A DNA stretch of 64,000 bases from contig NZ_CP091244.1 in assembly GCF_021650935.1 (NCBI RefSeq), positions 1,488,001 through 1,552,000 on the forward strand. The letters run 5' to 3'. Below are positions 36,212 through 47,200 of the stretch, one piece after another; within the stretch, counting starts at the first letter, position 1, and each line of letters begins with the position of its first letter. A program made the position numbers and the translations under genes. The stretch comes from Thiothrix winogradskyi (lineage in GTDB: Bacteria; Pseudomonadota; Gammaproteobacteria; Thiotrichales; Thiotrichaceae). The notes below the pieces were generated by a model that was given only the letters and a program-made list of their open reading frames with translations, did no database searches and was not told the origin of the DNA.

Positions 36212-37042
36212 ATGCAGCTTTATCAGCCTCTTCCACTTAGTCCCCTTGCCATGCTGGATTCGGCGTGGCGTAACCGTCAGCTTATTTGGCAAATGAGTAA
36301 GCGCGATGTGCTAGGGCGTTACCGTGGCTCCATGATTGGGATGGCTTGGTCGTTTTTTAATCCGCTGTTTATGCTGGCGGTGTACACCTTTGTGTTTAGC
36401 GTGGTGTTCCAATCACGCTGGGGCGTGGATACCAGTGAAAGTCGAGGGAGTTTTGCGGTCATTCTGTTCGCGGGGTTGGTGGTACACGGTTTGTTGGCGG
36501 AATGTGTGAATCGTGCGCCCAGTTTGATTTTATCCAATGCCAATTACGTGAAAAAAGTGGTGTTTCCCTTGGAAATCTTGCCGTGGGTCACGTTGGTGGC
36601 TGCGTTATTTCATACCGGCATTAGCTTATTGGTATTGCTGATAGCCGAGTTTATGTTGATGCCATATGTGCCTTGGACAGTGTTGTTATTGCCGCTGGTG
36701 TGGCTGCCGTTTGTTATTGGCATTATGGGGATTAGTTGGTTTTTAGCCTCATTGGGCGTGTATGTGCGTGATGTGGCGCAAATTACCGGCTTGGTGACGA
36801 CGGTATTGCTGTTTATGAGTCCGGTGTTTTACCCCTTGTCTAAATTGCCCGAAAACTTCCAGACCTTGCTGTTGCTGAACCCCTTGACGTTTATTATTGA
36901 GCAAACGCGGGAAGTGGTGATCTGGGGCAACGCGCCGGATTGGGGTGGTTTGCTGCTGTACAGTGTGGTGGCGTGTTTGATCGCTTGGCTGGGGTTTGTG
37001 TGGTTCCAGAAAACCAGAGGAGGGTTTGCGGATGTCCTCTGA
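36212..37042 (+). CDS. Polysaccharide ABC transporter permease (Wzm-like)
   Basis: A 276-residue ABC-2 type permease with six hydrophobic helices and the N-terminal amphipathic segment SAWRNRQLIWQMSKRDVLGRY (in two parts), followed by RGSMIGMAWSFFNPLFMLAVY, typical of O-antigen and teichoic acid exporters. It pairs with the ATPase encoded immediately downstream, whose start lies 11 bases inside this gene. It would translocate a finished undecaprenyl-linked polysaccharide. Confidence 0.92.
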   Translation: MQLYQPLPLSPLAMLDSAWRNRQLIWQMSKRDVLGRYRGSMIGMAWSFFNPLFMLAVYTFVFSVVFQSRWGVDTSESRGSFAVILFAGLVVHGLLAECVNRAPSLILSNANYVKKVVFPLEILPWVTLVAALFHTGISLLVLLIAEFMLMPYVPWTVLLLPLVWLPFVIGIMGISWFLASLGVYVRDVAQITGLVTTVLLFMSPVFYPLSKLPENFQTLLLLNPLTFIIEQTREVVIWGNAPDWGGLLLYSVVACLIAWLGFVWFQKTRGGFADVL

Positions 37043-38369
37043 GTTTGCGATTAAAGTGACAGGTCTGGGGAAGAATTACCATATTTATGATAAGCCGCAT
37101 CACCGTTTGTTGCAGATGTTGCATGGCGGAAAAAAAACGTATTGCCGTGATTTTTGGGCTTTGAAAGATATTTCATTCAATATTAAAAAAGGTGAAACAG
37201 TCGGTATTATTGGGCGCAATGGTTCTGGGAAATCGACACTGCTACAAATGATTTGTGGCACGTTAACACCGAGTACTGGAAGTATTGAGGTGAATGGGCG
37301 TGTTGCTGCTTTACTAGAGTTGGGGGCTGGATTTAATCCAGAGTTTACTGGGCGAGAAAATGTTTATATGGCAGCTTCTTTGTACGGATTAACTATTGAA
37401 GAAGTCGATGCTAAGCTCGATGCCATTATTAACTTTGCGGATATTGCTGATTTTATGGATCAGCCGGTGAAAACCTATTCCAGTGGTATGTATGTGCGTT
37501 TGGCATTTGCGGTGATTGCTCATGTGGATGCTGATATTTTAGTGATCGACGAAGCCTTGGCGGTAGGGGATATTTTTTTTACACAAAAGTGTATGCGTTT
37601 TCTGCGTGATTTTAAGCAGCGTGGCACAATCCTATTTGTCACGCATGACACCAATAGTGTTATCAGTTTGTGCGATCAATCTATCTGGCTGAATCAGTCT
37701 CGTATGCAAGCCATTGGTACGGCAAAGGTCGTGTGTGAGGCTTATTTGGCGGCACTGTACGCTAATACCGATTATCAGGGAAAAAATACATCAGCGGAGG
37801 CAAAGCCATTTGTACCAATGCAGGATTTTCGTGATGTACGGCAAGATTTTCTTAATTCTTCTAATTTGCGTAATGATTTAGAAGTGTTCCGCTTTACAGA
37901 TAGTGGTGAAAACTTTGGTACGAGTTTGGTGCAAATTCGTGATGCTTATTTGCGTGTGCCAGGAAAACAGGCTGTAGCGTGGTTTGTCGGTGGGGAACAG
38001 GTGGAATTGCAGGTGATTGCACAAACAGCCATAGAATTAATCAGTCCCATTGTCGGTTTTTTGGTGAAAAATAAGCTTGGGCAAAACCTATTTGGTGACA
38101 ATACTTTTCTGAGTTATGCCAAGCAGCCGCAGCGTTTTGCTGAAGGTGACTACTTGCAGGCAGTATTTTGTTTCAGGATGCCATTAATGCCATCTGGCGA
38201 TTATACCATTGGGATTGCTGTTGCAGAGGGTACGCAGGAGAGCCATGTGGTGCACCATTGGATTCATGATGCCATTGTTTTTAAAGCACACAGCGATAGT
38301 GTATCTACCGGATTGTTGGGGATTCCCATGTTAAACATTGAGTTGGGGGCGTATGAGCAGTCTCTATAA
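37032..38369 (+). CDS. Polysaccharide ABC transporter ATPase with C-terminal substrate domain (Wzt-like)
   Basis: A 445-residue ATPase. Walker A GRNGSGKSTLLQ lies near residue 60, the signature is a degenerate YSSGMYVRLAFA, and Walker B is DILVIDEALAVGD. Beyond the ~245-residue ABC domain, a ~190-residue beta-rich C-terminal domain resembles the carbohydrate-binding module of Wzt, which recognises the terminal modification of the exported chain. The ATG at 37032 is preceded by GAGGAGG. The next gene encodes a protein with a methyltransferase domain, which could supply such a terminating methyl group. Confidence 0.93.
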   Translation: MSSEFAIKVTGLGKNYHIYDKPHHRLLQMLHGGKKTYCRDFWALKDISFNIKKGETVGIIGRNGSGKSTLLQMICGTLTPSTGSIEVNGRVAALLELGAGFNPEFTGRENVYMAASLYGLTIEEVDAKLDAIINFADIADFMDQPVKTYSSGMYVRLAFAVIAHVDADILVIDEALAVGDIFFTQKCMRFLRDFKQRGTILFVTHDTNSVISLCDQSIWLNQSRMQAIGTAKVVCEAYLAALYANTDYQGKNTSAEAKPFVPMQDFRDVRQDFLNSSNLRNDLEVFRFTDSGENFGTSLVQIRDAYLRVPGKQAVAWFVGGEQVELQVIAQTAIELISPIVGFLVKNKLGQNLFGDNTFLSYAKQPQRFAEGDYLQAVFCFRMPLMPSGDYTIGIAVAEGTQESHVVHHWIHDAIVFKAHSDSVSTGLLGIPMLNIELGAYEQSL

Positions 38370-41300
38370 GTTTGGTTATGCCGAAGTCAGTGTATACGCT
38401 TGTGCAGTTAAACTGATCACCCGTTATGCTATCCCCGGCGCGGTGCATGTCGATTTGGGCTGTGGTTATGCTGCGATTGCAGGCAAGCTTCAAGAAGCAG
38501 GTTTACGCTATATTGGTTTTGATGCTAATCCTGAGGTGGTGGCTGAATTACGTGCTGGTGGTATCGAAGCACACACCATTGATTTGTTGCAAGCTGAGAA
38601 AGCTGTTGCAATGATTCGTGACACTTGTTCGGGTGAAAACATTACCACGTTGTCGATGTTGGATGTGATCGAACACCTCGACTTTGAATGTCATTTGTTG
38701 CAGACATTACGTGAACAGTTGCCTAGGGCTGATGCTATTACCTTGATTGCCAGCATTCCCAATTTTTCCCATAGCGATGTTGCCATCAAACTACTTGCCG
38801 GACAGTGGGAATATACGACTTCAGGTTTGTTAGACAATACCCACCGTGTGATTTATACCGATCAACATTTAACTCAAACGTTACAACAGGCAGGATGGCA
38901 AGAAATTGACCGTGATGATTACCACCAGGAATACAGCGATCAAGCATTGCTGCGCCCGACGGTCGTTCTCAACCGTGAAGTAGGAATCGGAAAACTCTTA
39001 CGCCAATTGAAAGGTGTGCTTGATCCGTATGCGGATGTCCATCAGTTTGTAAGAGCCTACCGATTACAATCTGTTGCTATGTCGGACATTGCGTCATCGG
39101 ATGCTTATGCATTGAGTATTGTTGTGAGCGATGATACCAGTTTATCGTGGTTGTGTGCGGAATTGGAAACGGTATGCAGTGTAGAGTGTCGTGCTGAATT
39201 GCAGGTTCTATTGGTTGCACCACTCACGAATACAATAGTGCAACGTTTGCGCCGTATTACGCCAGCCCTGTGTATTATTGGCGATGGGGTGCAAGCACTT
39301 ACCGTGGCAGAATGGCAGCGTGTCAGTGGGCGTTATTGTCTGAATTTTGCGGCACCATTGCCAAGTAGTGGTTATCTCCCCGCGTTACTCGTGGCGTTGC
39401 AAGAGATGCACGATGCAGCATTATTATGGTTTGCACCGCTGCAAACCGTGCTAACCACAGAGCATTACTTGCCATTAGAATCAATGGGCTGTTTGTTGAG
39501 TGCTGCACCTGCGAGTGTTCTTGTGCCTCAGAATTATGTGCAACAGTTCGTTGATATTCCCAATACGAGAGTGGGGATAACAGAGTGGCAAGCTTATGTA
39601 CTGAGGGTAGCGCTTCGGGTTGGTGTGCGTTGTTTGATTGTGCCGTCAGTGGCATTGACATTGCCGACACAAACCTTGCCTGTCACTAATTTGCTTGAGT
39701 GTCTGGTACATACGGATAAACGCACGTTGGGTGATCCAGTCTTGTTGCAGTATTACCAGCAGCAACTCGCTGAATGGCAACAACGGCAACGTGTGTTGCA
39801 AGAGCATGTGCAGGCAATGGAGCTGTCTTTGTCGTGGCGTATCACTGCGCCGTTACGTTTTGCAAAGCGTATTCCATCATTGACCCGCAAATGGGCAGCA
39901 ATGAATTGGCTGGAATTTTCCACATGGCGTTTACTGTTCCGCGCATTGGTGGCTCGTATTCCGGGATTACGTGTAGTGCGCCAGCAGTATCTGCATTGGA
40001 AGTTCCAGCTACTGGCAAGTGAGCGAGCTTTGTGGAATTCCCGCGATAACATGCCAGCCTTGCAAGCGTTGTCGTTACGTCGTTTTGACTCGCAGGCGAT
40101 AGTGCTACCAATGGATAATTCTGTGGACTATCCGCAGCTAGATGTGTCAGTGGTATCGTTTAATAGTGCGCGGTGGGTACAACCGTTTTTAGCATCATTA
40201 CAGGCACAGGCATATCCCTTGGCAAGCATTCACTTGCGTGTGGTAGATCATGGTTCGCAAGACGACACGTTAGCGCATTTTGAATCTTGGTTTGCGCAAT
40301 ACGGTGAGCAATTTGCCAGTGTTGCTCTAATTCAGCAGGAAAATTTGGGATTTGGCGCTGGGCATGATCGTGCGATTTGTGCTGGTACGTCTGAATTTTG
40401 TCTGGTCACTAATCTTGATATGGAATTTCTGCCGGATAGCTTAACCACCTTGGTACAGGCGGCGTTGACGGATACTCAGCAGCAAGTGGCAAGTTGGGAA
40501 GTGCGCCAAATTCCGTTTGAACACCCCAAATATTATGATCCAGTAACGTTGGAAACTAATTGGTCTTCTCATGCCTGTATTCTGTTGCGCCGTAGTGCCT
40601 ATCAGCAGGTGGGTGGGTATGATCCACGTATTTTCATGTATGCAGAAGATGTGGAGTTGTCTTACCGTCTACGCTCATACGGTTACGTACTGAAATACAT
40701 ACCGCAGGCAGTGGTTAAGCATTTCACTTATGCTGAAGCAGGGCAGGTTAAGCCGTTGCAGTTTACTGGCAGTGCTTTGGGTAATGTGGCTATTCGCCTG
40801 CGCTACGGTAACTGGTTGGATCGCTTGGTTGCCTTGCCGTTGTACAGTGCTTTGTTGTTGCAACCGGAAGCATTTGCTGGGGCTAGGGCTTTGTTGCTGA
40901 AGCAGAGCTGGGCATTTTTACCCAACATATTCTACTTTATGCGTGGCAAAGGCCAAATGCCAGCGTACTTCCCGTTACGGCGTTTTGATTATGAATTGAC
41001 TCGTGACGGCGCATTTTTGGAGGTGGCTGTGCCGCAGCAAGCCAATGTACCTCTGGTTTCGATCATTACCCGAACATATCGGGGACGAGGGGTATTGTTG
41101 CGACAGGCGATGCAAAGTGTGTTTAACCAGACTTACCCTAATATTGAGTTGTTGGTGGTGGAAGATGGTGGTGATACGCAGCAAGTGTTGGTGGAAAGCC
41201 TGCAAGCACCAGCACACTGTCAGGTACGTTTCATTGCCAGTGAAAAGTTAGGGCGTTCCGGGGCGGGGAATAACGCGTTAGCAGTTGCACGCGGTGAATA

Positions 41301-41781
41301 TGTGATGTTCCTTGATGATGATGACCTATTGTTTGCTGATCATGTGGAAACCTTGTTGGCAGTATTGCGTAATGACGCTGATATTGCCGCTGCTTATGCT
41401 TTGGCGTTTGAGGTCTTGAGCAACATGAATGATGATTTGTCAGGCTACACTGAGACCGCTTTTCATACATTGGATATTTTTTGTCAGGAGTGGGATCACG
41501 AAGTGCTCTTGGATCATAACTTCATCCCGATTCAGTCTATTATTTTTAAACGCGCTTTGTACCTAGAGCGAGGCGGCTTTGATGTGACCTTGGATCAACT
41601 TGAAGACTGGAATCTGTGGATACGTTATGGTTATGGCAACCGTTTTGCGTATGTACCGAAAACTACGTCGTTATTCCGTTCCCCTGCGGATTTTGCAGTA
41701 CGGGCAGATCGCCATGCTTTGCTGCATGATGCTTATCACTTGGCTAAACATAAGGCTATTGCCAGTTTGAACGGAAATTGA
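38353..41781 (+). CDS. Large fusion: methyltransferase plus two GT2 glycosyltransferase domains
   Basis: A 1142-residue multidomain protein. Residues 1-220 are a class I SAM methyltransferase (VHVDLGCGYAAIAGKL near 32-47, LSMLDVIEHLD near 100). Residues ~225-590 contain a divergent region with a partial GT-like section and a helical segment. A GT2 domain starts near residue 596 (LDVSVVSFNSARWVQPFLAS) with a DxD-like TNLDMEFLPDS, and a second GT2 starts near 899 (PLVSIITRTYRG) with FLDDDDLLF near 986. It overlaps the Wzt gene by 17 bases. The ATG at 38353 has a GGGGG-containing site upstream. It probably extends and methyl-caps the exported glycan. Confidence 0.88.
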   Translation: MSSLYKFGYAEVSVYACAVKLITRYAIPGAVHVDLGCGYAAIAGKLQEAGLRYIGFDANPEVVAELRAGGIEAHTIDLLQAEKAVAMIRDTCSGENITTLSMLDVIEHLDFECHLLQTLREQLPRADAITLIASIPNFSHSDVAIKLLAGQWEYTTSGLLDNTHRVIYTDQHLTQTLQQAGWQEIDRDDYHQEYSDQALLRPTVVLNREVGIGKLLRQLKGVLDPYADVHQFVRAYRLQSVAMSDIASSDAYALSIVVSDDTSLSWLCAELETVCSVECRAELQVLLVAPLTNTIVQRLRRITPALCIIGDGVQALTVAEWQRVSGRYCLNFAAPLPSSGYLPALLVALQEMHDAALLWFAPLQTVLTTEHYLPLESMGCLLSAAPASVLVPQNYVQQFVDIPNTRVGITEWQAYVLRVALRVGVRCLIVPSVALTLPTQTLPVTNLLECLVHTDKRTLGDPVLLQYYQQQLAEWQQRQRVLQEHVQAMELSLSWRITAPLRFAKRIPSLTRKWAAMNWLEFSTWRLLFRALVARIPGLRVVRQQYLHWKFQLLASERALWNSRDNMPALQALSLRRFDSQAIVLPMDNSVDYPQLDVSVVSFNSARWVQPFLASLQAQAYPLASIHLRVVDHGSQDDTLAHFESWFAQYGEQFASVALIQQENLGFGAGHDRAICAGTSEFCLVTNLDMEFLPDSLTTLVQAALTDTQQQVASWEVRQIPFEHPKYYDPVTLETNWSSHACILLRRSAYQQVGGYDPRIFMYAEDVELSYRLRSYGYVLKYIPQAVVKHFTYAEAGQVKPLQFTGSALGNVAIRLRYGNWLDRLVALPLYSALLLQPEAFAGARALLLKQSWAFLPNIFYFMRGKGQMPAYFPLRRFDYELTRDGAFLEVAVPQQANVPLVSIITRTYRGRGVLLRQAMQSVFNQTYPNIELLVVEDGGDTQQVLVESLQAPAHCQVRFIASEKLGRSGAGNNALAVARGEYVMFLDDDDLLFADHVETLLAVLRNDADIAAAYALAFEVLSNMNDDLSGYTETAFHTLDIFCQEWDHEVLLDHNFIPIQSIIFKRALYLERGGFDVTLDQLEDWNLWIRYGYGNRFAYVPKTTSLFRSPADFAVRADRHALLHDAYHLAKHKAIASLNGN

Positions 41782-41839
41782 CACATCTGCTGTAAAATTA
41801 AAACCGTCGCGTTCTTGAGTCTGTCTGTGAATGTTGCCG

Positions 41840-42946
41840 TTAAGCATCATGACCAAGCGGTTGGTAATGAAGACCGCTACTTTGAAGATAAATTTCTCGA
41901 TACCCATCCGCCATCTGTTGCACCGTAAACTGCTGTTCCAACAATTCCCGGCTGGCACGCCCCAGCCGCTCCCGCAATCCTGCATCGCTTGCCAGTGTCT
42001 TGAGTGCCAGTATTGCCGTATCATCATGCTGGAACAAATAGCCATTCCGCCCATCCTGCACAAGATCGGTATGCCCGGTGCATTCACTCAACACCATCGG
42101 CAAGCGGTAACACATCGCCTCCAACGCCGATAACGGCAAGCCCTCCCACGATGAAGTGGATAAGTAAACGTCAGCCATCTGTAATTCTTGCGCGACTTCT
42201 GCCGTGCTGACCCAGCCAGTGCAGCGAATATTCGGTGCGGTTAGCAAGTGACGTAATTCACCGTCACCGATCCAGACAAAGCGGAGCTTAGGTTCATTGG
42301 CAAACGCTTGTGCAATCGCATTAAAACGCGCTGGATTTTTCTGGTTAGAAATTCTGCCAACCACCGCAATGGTACAGGGCGCATCATTGGATTTGTTGGA
42401 GGCTGATTCCGGCAGCCGCACACAAGTAATGCCATTATTGATGTAATCGGCAGCAATGCCGTGAGCGTGAAAGCTCGCCGCTTCCGAAGCCGAGCACGCA
42501 ATCACCTGACCGCTGCATAAACTGGCGACCTTTTCCAAGCCAATAAACAGCGTTTGTTTGAGCGAAGTCACGTCTTGGCGCAGAAAGGCAACCCCGTGTG
42601 GTGTATAAATAACCTTGCCGGATTGCCAGAGCAATTTTGCCGCAATACGCCCCAAAAATCCCGCCTTAGAAGAGTGCAGGTGAATAATATCCGCATCGTA
42701 TTTGCTCAATAAACGTATCAGGCGCAACAGTGCTAGTACATCGCCTAGCGGCGCAATATCACGGCTGACACCGTGCCAAGCCAACAATTTTACCTTGCTG
42801 GGAAAGAGACTTGCATAATTATTGGGCGTGTCAGGGCGATTGCCGTGAATGACAATATGCTCATGTTCCGGCATGGCATGAGTCAATTGGGCAACAAAAT
42901 GTAATACGCCTGCGGCGAATGATTCGGCTACGTGGATAACCTTCAT
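41840..42946 (-). CDS. GT4-family glycosyltransferase
   Basis: A 368-residue GT-B enzyme. The N-terminal domain begins MKVIHVAESFAAGVLHFV and contains DIIHLHSSKAGFLGRI. The C-terminal donor domain has TIAVVGRISNQKNPARF, LRFVWIGDGE and the catalytic E(x7)E region SSWEGLPLSALEAMCYRLPM near residue 285. This pattern is common in group 1 transferases such as those making EPS or O-antigen. It sits 51 bases downstream of another GT4 gene on the same strand. Confidence 0.92.
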   Translation of the reverse strand: MKVIHVAESFAAGVLHFVAQLTHAMPEHEHIVIHGNRPDTPNNYASLFPSKVKLLAWHGVSRDIAPLGDVLALLRLIRLLSKYDADIIHLHSSKAGFLGRIAAKLLWQSGKVIYTPHGVAFLRQDVTSLKQTLFIGLEKVASLCSGQVIACSASEAASFHAHGIAADYINNGITCVRLPESASNKSNDAPCTIAVVGRISNQKNPARFNAIAQAFANEPKLRFVWIGDGELRHLLTAPNIRCTGWVSTAEVAQELQMADVYLSTSSWEGLPLSALEAMCYRLPMVLSECTGHTDLVQDGRNGYLFQHDDTAILALKTLASDAGLRERLGRASRELLEQQFTVQQMADGYREIYLQSSGLHYQPLGHDA

Positions 42947-42997
42947 AGTGGGTATTTGTCTTTACTTTTTGATCGATTAGTAGATAGTAGCTAATTT

Positions 42998-44113
42998 CTA
43001 AGTTTTATGCGCTAGCAGTTGTGCGATATGTTGATTAATGTCTTGCCGAAAGCGCGTGACGGAAAATTGTTGCGCAAATTCACTGATACTGGTGGCATCT
43101 AACAACTGTCCCCGGCGGGTTTCAAATTCATCCACTGCCTGACGGATCGCTGCCACACTTTGTTCCGGGAAATGGATACCGGTTTTGCCGTGCAGCACCG
43201 TTTCAGCCGTTCCGCCTTGATTCAAGCAGATGACCGGTGTGCCGCAGGCTTGGGCTTCGACCGGAATAATGCCGAAATCTTCCATCGCGGCAAACACCAA
43301 AGCTTTCGCTTGCTGCATTAAGACGGCGACCCGTTGATCATCCTGAAAACCGAGGAACTCGATATTCGGGGTAGCCATGCAGCGCAATTTTTCCATTTCC
43401 GGGCCATTGCCCACCACCACCAATTTGCGTTTCGTGTGCGCAAATGCCTGCACAATCAGGTCGATACGTTTGTATGGCACCAAGCGCGAGAAGGCTAGAT
43501 AATAATCATCCTTATCCGTCGATAAGCTGAACCGATTGGTGTCGACCGGCGGGTAAATGACGTGTGCTTCGCGGCGGTAAATTTTCTGAATGCGTTTACG
43601 GATGTAATGCGAATTGGCGATGAAATGGTCTACCCGATTGCTGCTTAGCACATCCCACAGGCGCAAATGGTGCAAGGTACGCCGACTCAGCCAGGATTTA
43701 ATGCTGCTGTTTTGCAGATTACCGCCGCGCAAATAATCATGGTACATATCCCACGCATAGCGCACCGGCGTATGGCAATAACACACATGCAATTGCCCAT
43801 GATGCGTTAATACACCCTTGGCAACCAAATGCGACGAAGACAGCACCAAGTCGTACTTATCCAGATTGAATTGTTCGATGGCAATCGGAAATAGCGGCAA
43901 ATATTGGCGAAAATGTTTACGCGCAAACGGCAGCCGTTGAATGAACGAGGTTTGCGTTTGCTTGCCGCTCAACAGCGATTGGCGGCTGGCATCGTCCAGC
44001 CAGTCGACCAAGGTGAAAATGTCAGCGTCAGGGTAGAGCACATTGAATTCTCCCACGCACTTTTCTGAGCCTGCGACTTCGTTAAACCATTCATGCACGA
44101 GTGCTACTTGCAT
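42998..44113 (-). CDS. GT4-family glycosyltransferase (mannosyltransferase-like)
   Basis: A 371-residue GT-B enzyme with N-terminal VALVHEWFNEVAGSEKCVGEF, HVCYCHTPVRYAWDMYHDYL and a basic SHYIRKRIQKIYRREAHVI segment. The donor domain shows YYLAFSRLVPYKRIDLIVQAF and the E(x7)E region AAMEDFGIIPVEAQACGTPV. The CHTP/YAWD pattern is typical of WbaZ-like mannosyltransferases; with manB nearby a GDP-mannose donor is plausible. It is first of two adjacent GT4 genes on the minus strand. Confidence 0.92.
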   Translation of the reverse strand: MQVALVHEWFNEVAGSEKCVGEFNVLYPDADIFTLVDWLDDASRQSLLSGKQTQTSFIQRLPFARKHFRQYLPLFPIAIEQFNLDKYDLVLSSSHLVAKGVLTHHGQLHVCYCHTPVRYAWDMYHDYLRGGNLQNSSIKSWLSRRTLHHLRLWDVLSSNRVDHFIANSHYIRKRIQKIYRREAHVIYPPVDTNRFSLSTDKDDYYLAFSRLVPYKRIDLIVQAFAHTKRKLVVVGNGPEMEKLRCMATPNIEFLGFQDDQRVAVLMQQAKALVFAAMEDFGIIPVEAQACGTPVICLNQGGTAETVLHGKTGIHFPEQSVAAIRQAVDEFETRRGQLLDATSISEFAQQFSVTRFRQDINQHIAQLLAHKT

Positions 44114-44225
44114 CTAAAAACCTTGGCCTGATTCCATGTGTCGGTAACAATTTTTTCTTGATTGCTATATAGCCGACTTTGTGTCACAAAAGCTGGAATT
44201 CTAGCATAACCGTGAAACTTCTCTC

Positions 44226-47200
44226 ATGCTTTACCTGCACCATTCCAATCAGCTCGAACAACTCGCCCAGCAATTTGCGCAGTTACAGCGTGACAATCCG
44301 CTCGAACCCTTGGCGAAAGAACAAGTCGTGGTGCAAAACAGCGGCATGGGGCGCTGGCTTTCGCTGCAAACCGCTGGGTATAACGGCATTACTGCCAATA
44401 TTCGTTATTTGTTCCCGGCAGAAATGACGTGGGAATTATTGCGCATGGTGTTGGCGGAAGTTCCTGAAAAAGACCCGTGTGCGCCAACGGTGATGCGCTG
44501 GCGATTGTTTGATATTTTCCTGAGTGAAGCGGATGAATGGCCGGAACTGGCGCGTTATTTGAGTGGGGGTGCGACCGCAGCTTGGCAATTGGCGGCGCAG
44601 GTTGCCAAAGTTTTTGACCAATACCTGTTTTTTCGCCCAGACTGGATTCGCGAATGGGAAAGCGGTAAAGGCGCAAGTGATGACTGGCAAGCGCGGTTGT
44701 GGTGGCGCGTTGCCGGTGAACAACAGTTGCCGCATTGGGTGCGCCTGCAAGAACGTTTTGCGCACGCGCTTGCCAGCATTGATCCGGCGGTGCTGCCTAA
44801 ACGTATCTGCTTTTTTTCCGTGCCGGTGTTGTCGCCGGGTTATGTGCAATTGCTGGGGAAGGTGGCGGAATACCTCGATATTCATATTTACCTGATGAAC
44901 CCGTGTGCGGATTATTGGGGCGACATCGAATCCGAAAAGCGCAAGCACAAACAGCAAGCCGATGTGCAAGATTATTTCAGTGTCGGCAACCCTTTGCTGG
45001 CATCGTGGGGGCGGCAGGGGCGTGATTTTCTGGATTTGCTGATTGAAGCCAATGCCGATTTGGATGACGTGGAACTGTTCGGCGAACCGGATGAAAGCAC
45101 GTTGCTGGGGCGAATTCAAACCGACATGCTGTTGCTGCGAATGCCGGAAGTGATGGAATGGGATGCAACCGATACCTCCATCGCGTTTCACGCCTGTCAC
45201 TCGCCGATGCGCGAAGCCGAAGTGTTATACGACCAACTGTTGGCGCTGTTTACCGCGCATCCTGACGTGACTCCGGCGGATGTGGTGATTATGACGCCTG
45301 ATATTGATAAGTATGCGCCGTATTTGGATGCGGTGTTTTCCAGTGCGCCGTACCCGTTGCCGTTTAGCATTGCGGATCGCAGCCCCGGTTATGCGCAAAG
45401 CATTACCAATCTGTGCGAACATTTGCTGAGTATTCCACAAGGGCGTTGCGATGTCGAAAGCGTGCTGACTTTGCTGGAATTTGAGGAGATGCGGGCGCGT
45501 ATCGGCGTGGATGAAGCGCAAGTGCAGCAATGCCGCGCCTGGATTCGTGCCGTCAATATTCGCTGGGGCACGGATGCCGGAATGCGTCCCGAACTCGGCG
45601 GTGCAAATACCCCCGAACATACCTGGCGTTACGGGCTGGATCGTTTGTTATTGGGTTACGCCATGCCCGGTGAGGCATTGTTCAACGGTATTTTGCCTTG
45701 GAATGAGATCGAAGGCAGCCAAGCCGAAATGCTAGGGCGCTTGCAGCAAGTGTTGGAAGCAGTATTCGAGTTGGCAAGCTGGGGGCGACAAGCGCAAACC
45801 CTTGCCGAATGGAACCGGCGTTTTCGCTACTTGTTGGATGCAGTGGTAGGCGACGATGCACCGCTGCAAGCCGTGTGGCAAGCCTTGGATAATTTGGAAA
45901 AAACCGTGACGCAAGCCGGTTTCGGGCAGCCGTTGGAATGGGCGGTATTCCAAAGTGCCTTGGCGGAACAACTCGATAAACGCAGCGAATCCGACGGTTT
46001 TCTGGGGCGCGGGATTACCTGTTGTGCCTTGATGCCGATGCGCACCGTGCCGTTTCGGTTTGTGGCATTGATTGGCATGAATGACGGCATTTACCCGCGT
46101 CGTGATGCCCGCGACAGTTTCGACCGCATGGGGCAAGGCATTAAACGGGGCGACCGTCTCAAGCGTGACGAAGACCGTTACCTGTTTCTGGAAAGTATCC
46201 TCTCGGCTCGCGATTGGTTGTACCTCAGCTATGTTGGGCAAAGCCCGCACGATAATAGCGAATTGCCTCCATCGGTGCTGGTCAGTGAACTTATGGATTA
46301 CCTGGAACGCTGCGTTCCCGACTGCCGCGAAGCATTGTTGACCAAACACCCGTTGCAAGCGTTTAGCCAAAAATACTTGCGGGGTCAAGACGGCTTGTTT
46401 ACGTACAACCGTTTTTTCCAGACATCAACGTCTACTGAAGAAAACCCCACCCCAACCCTCCCCTTATCAAGGGAGGGCGTAAGAGGAACGGATTACTGTT
46501 TTGCTCCTCCCCTGATAAGGGGAGGTTGGGAGGGGTTTCTTCCTCCCCCTGATCCCGCCTACCGTTCACTTAATCTGGCGGATTTGATCCGCTTTTACCA
46601 AAACCCAGCGCGAGTTTTCCTCAAAGAACGTTTCGGTTTACGCTTGAACGAATACGCCGAAGAACTGCCAGTACGTGAGCCATTCGGCTTGGAAAAATAC
46701 CGTGACCGTGACGTGCGCGAATGTATTTTCCAGCAATTGCAACAAGCCTTGCCAGTAAGCTCCGCTGAGCCGCTGTTGCGGGCGCAAGGCTTATTGCCGC
46801 ACGGCAAACCCGGTGAATTGGTGTTTAGAAAAGAGGCGGATGTTACCGAGGAATTTTTCAACCGGATCCAGCCCTTAGCAGTGTTTCAGCGTGCACCGTT
46901 TAGCCTAACAGATGGCGATTTCTACCTCAGTGGTACGATCAATAAATTGGATGTGATGGCGGGGCGCACACTCTACGAACTCGGCAAACTGAGTTACTGG
47001 AATTGGCTGGATGCGTGGCTACACCATCTGGCGTTGAATACGTTGCCGGAAAGTATTTGCCCCCACGTCACGCTGATTCACACGCCGGAAGACAGTTACC
47101 AGCTCGAACCCGTCAGTGATGCGCGTGAACAGTTGCAACAATTGTTAGCGTGGTATTGGCAAGGTTTGCAAGCGCCGTTACCGTTTTTCCCCAAATCCGG

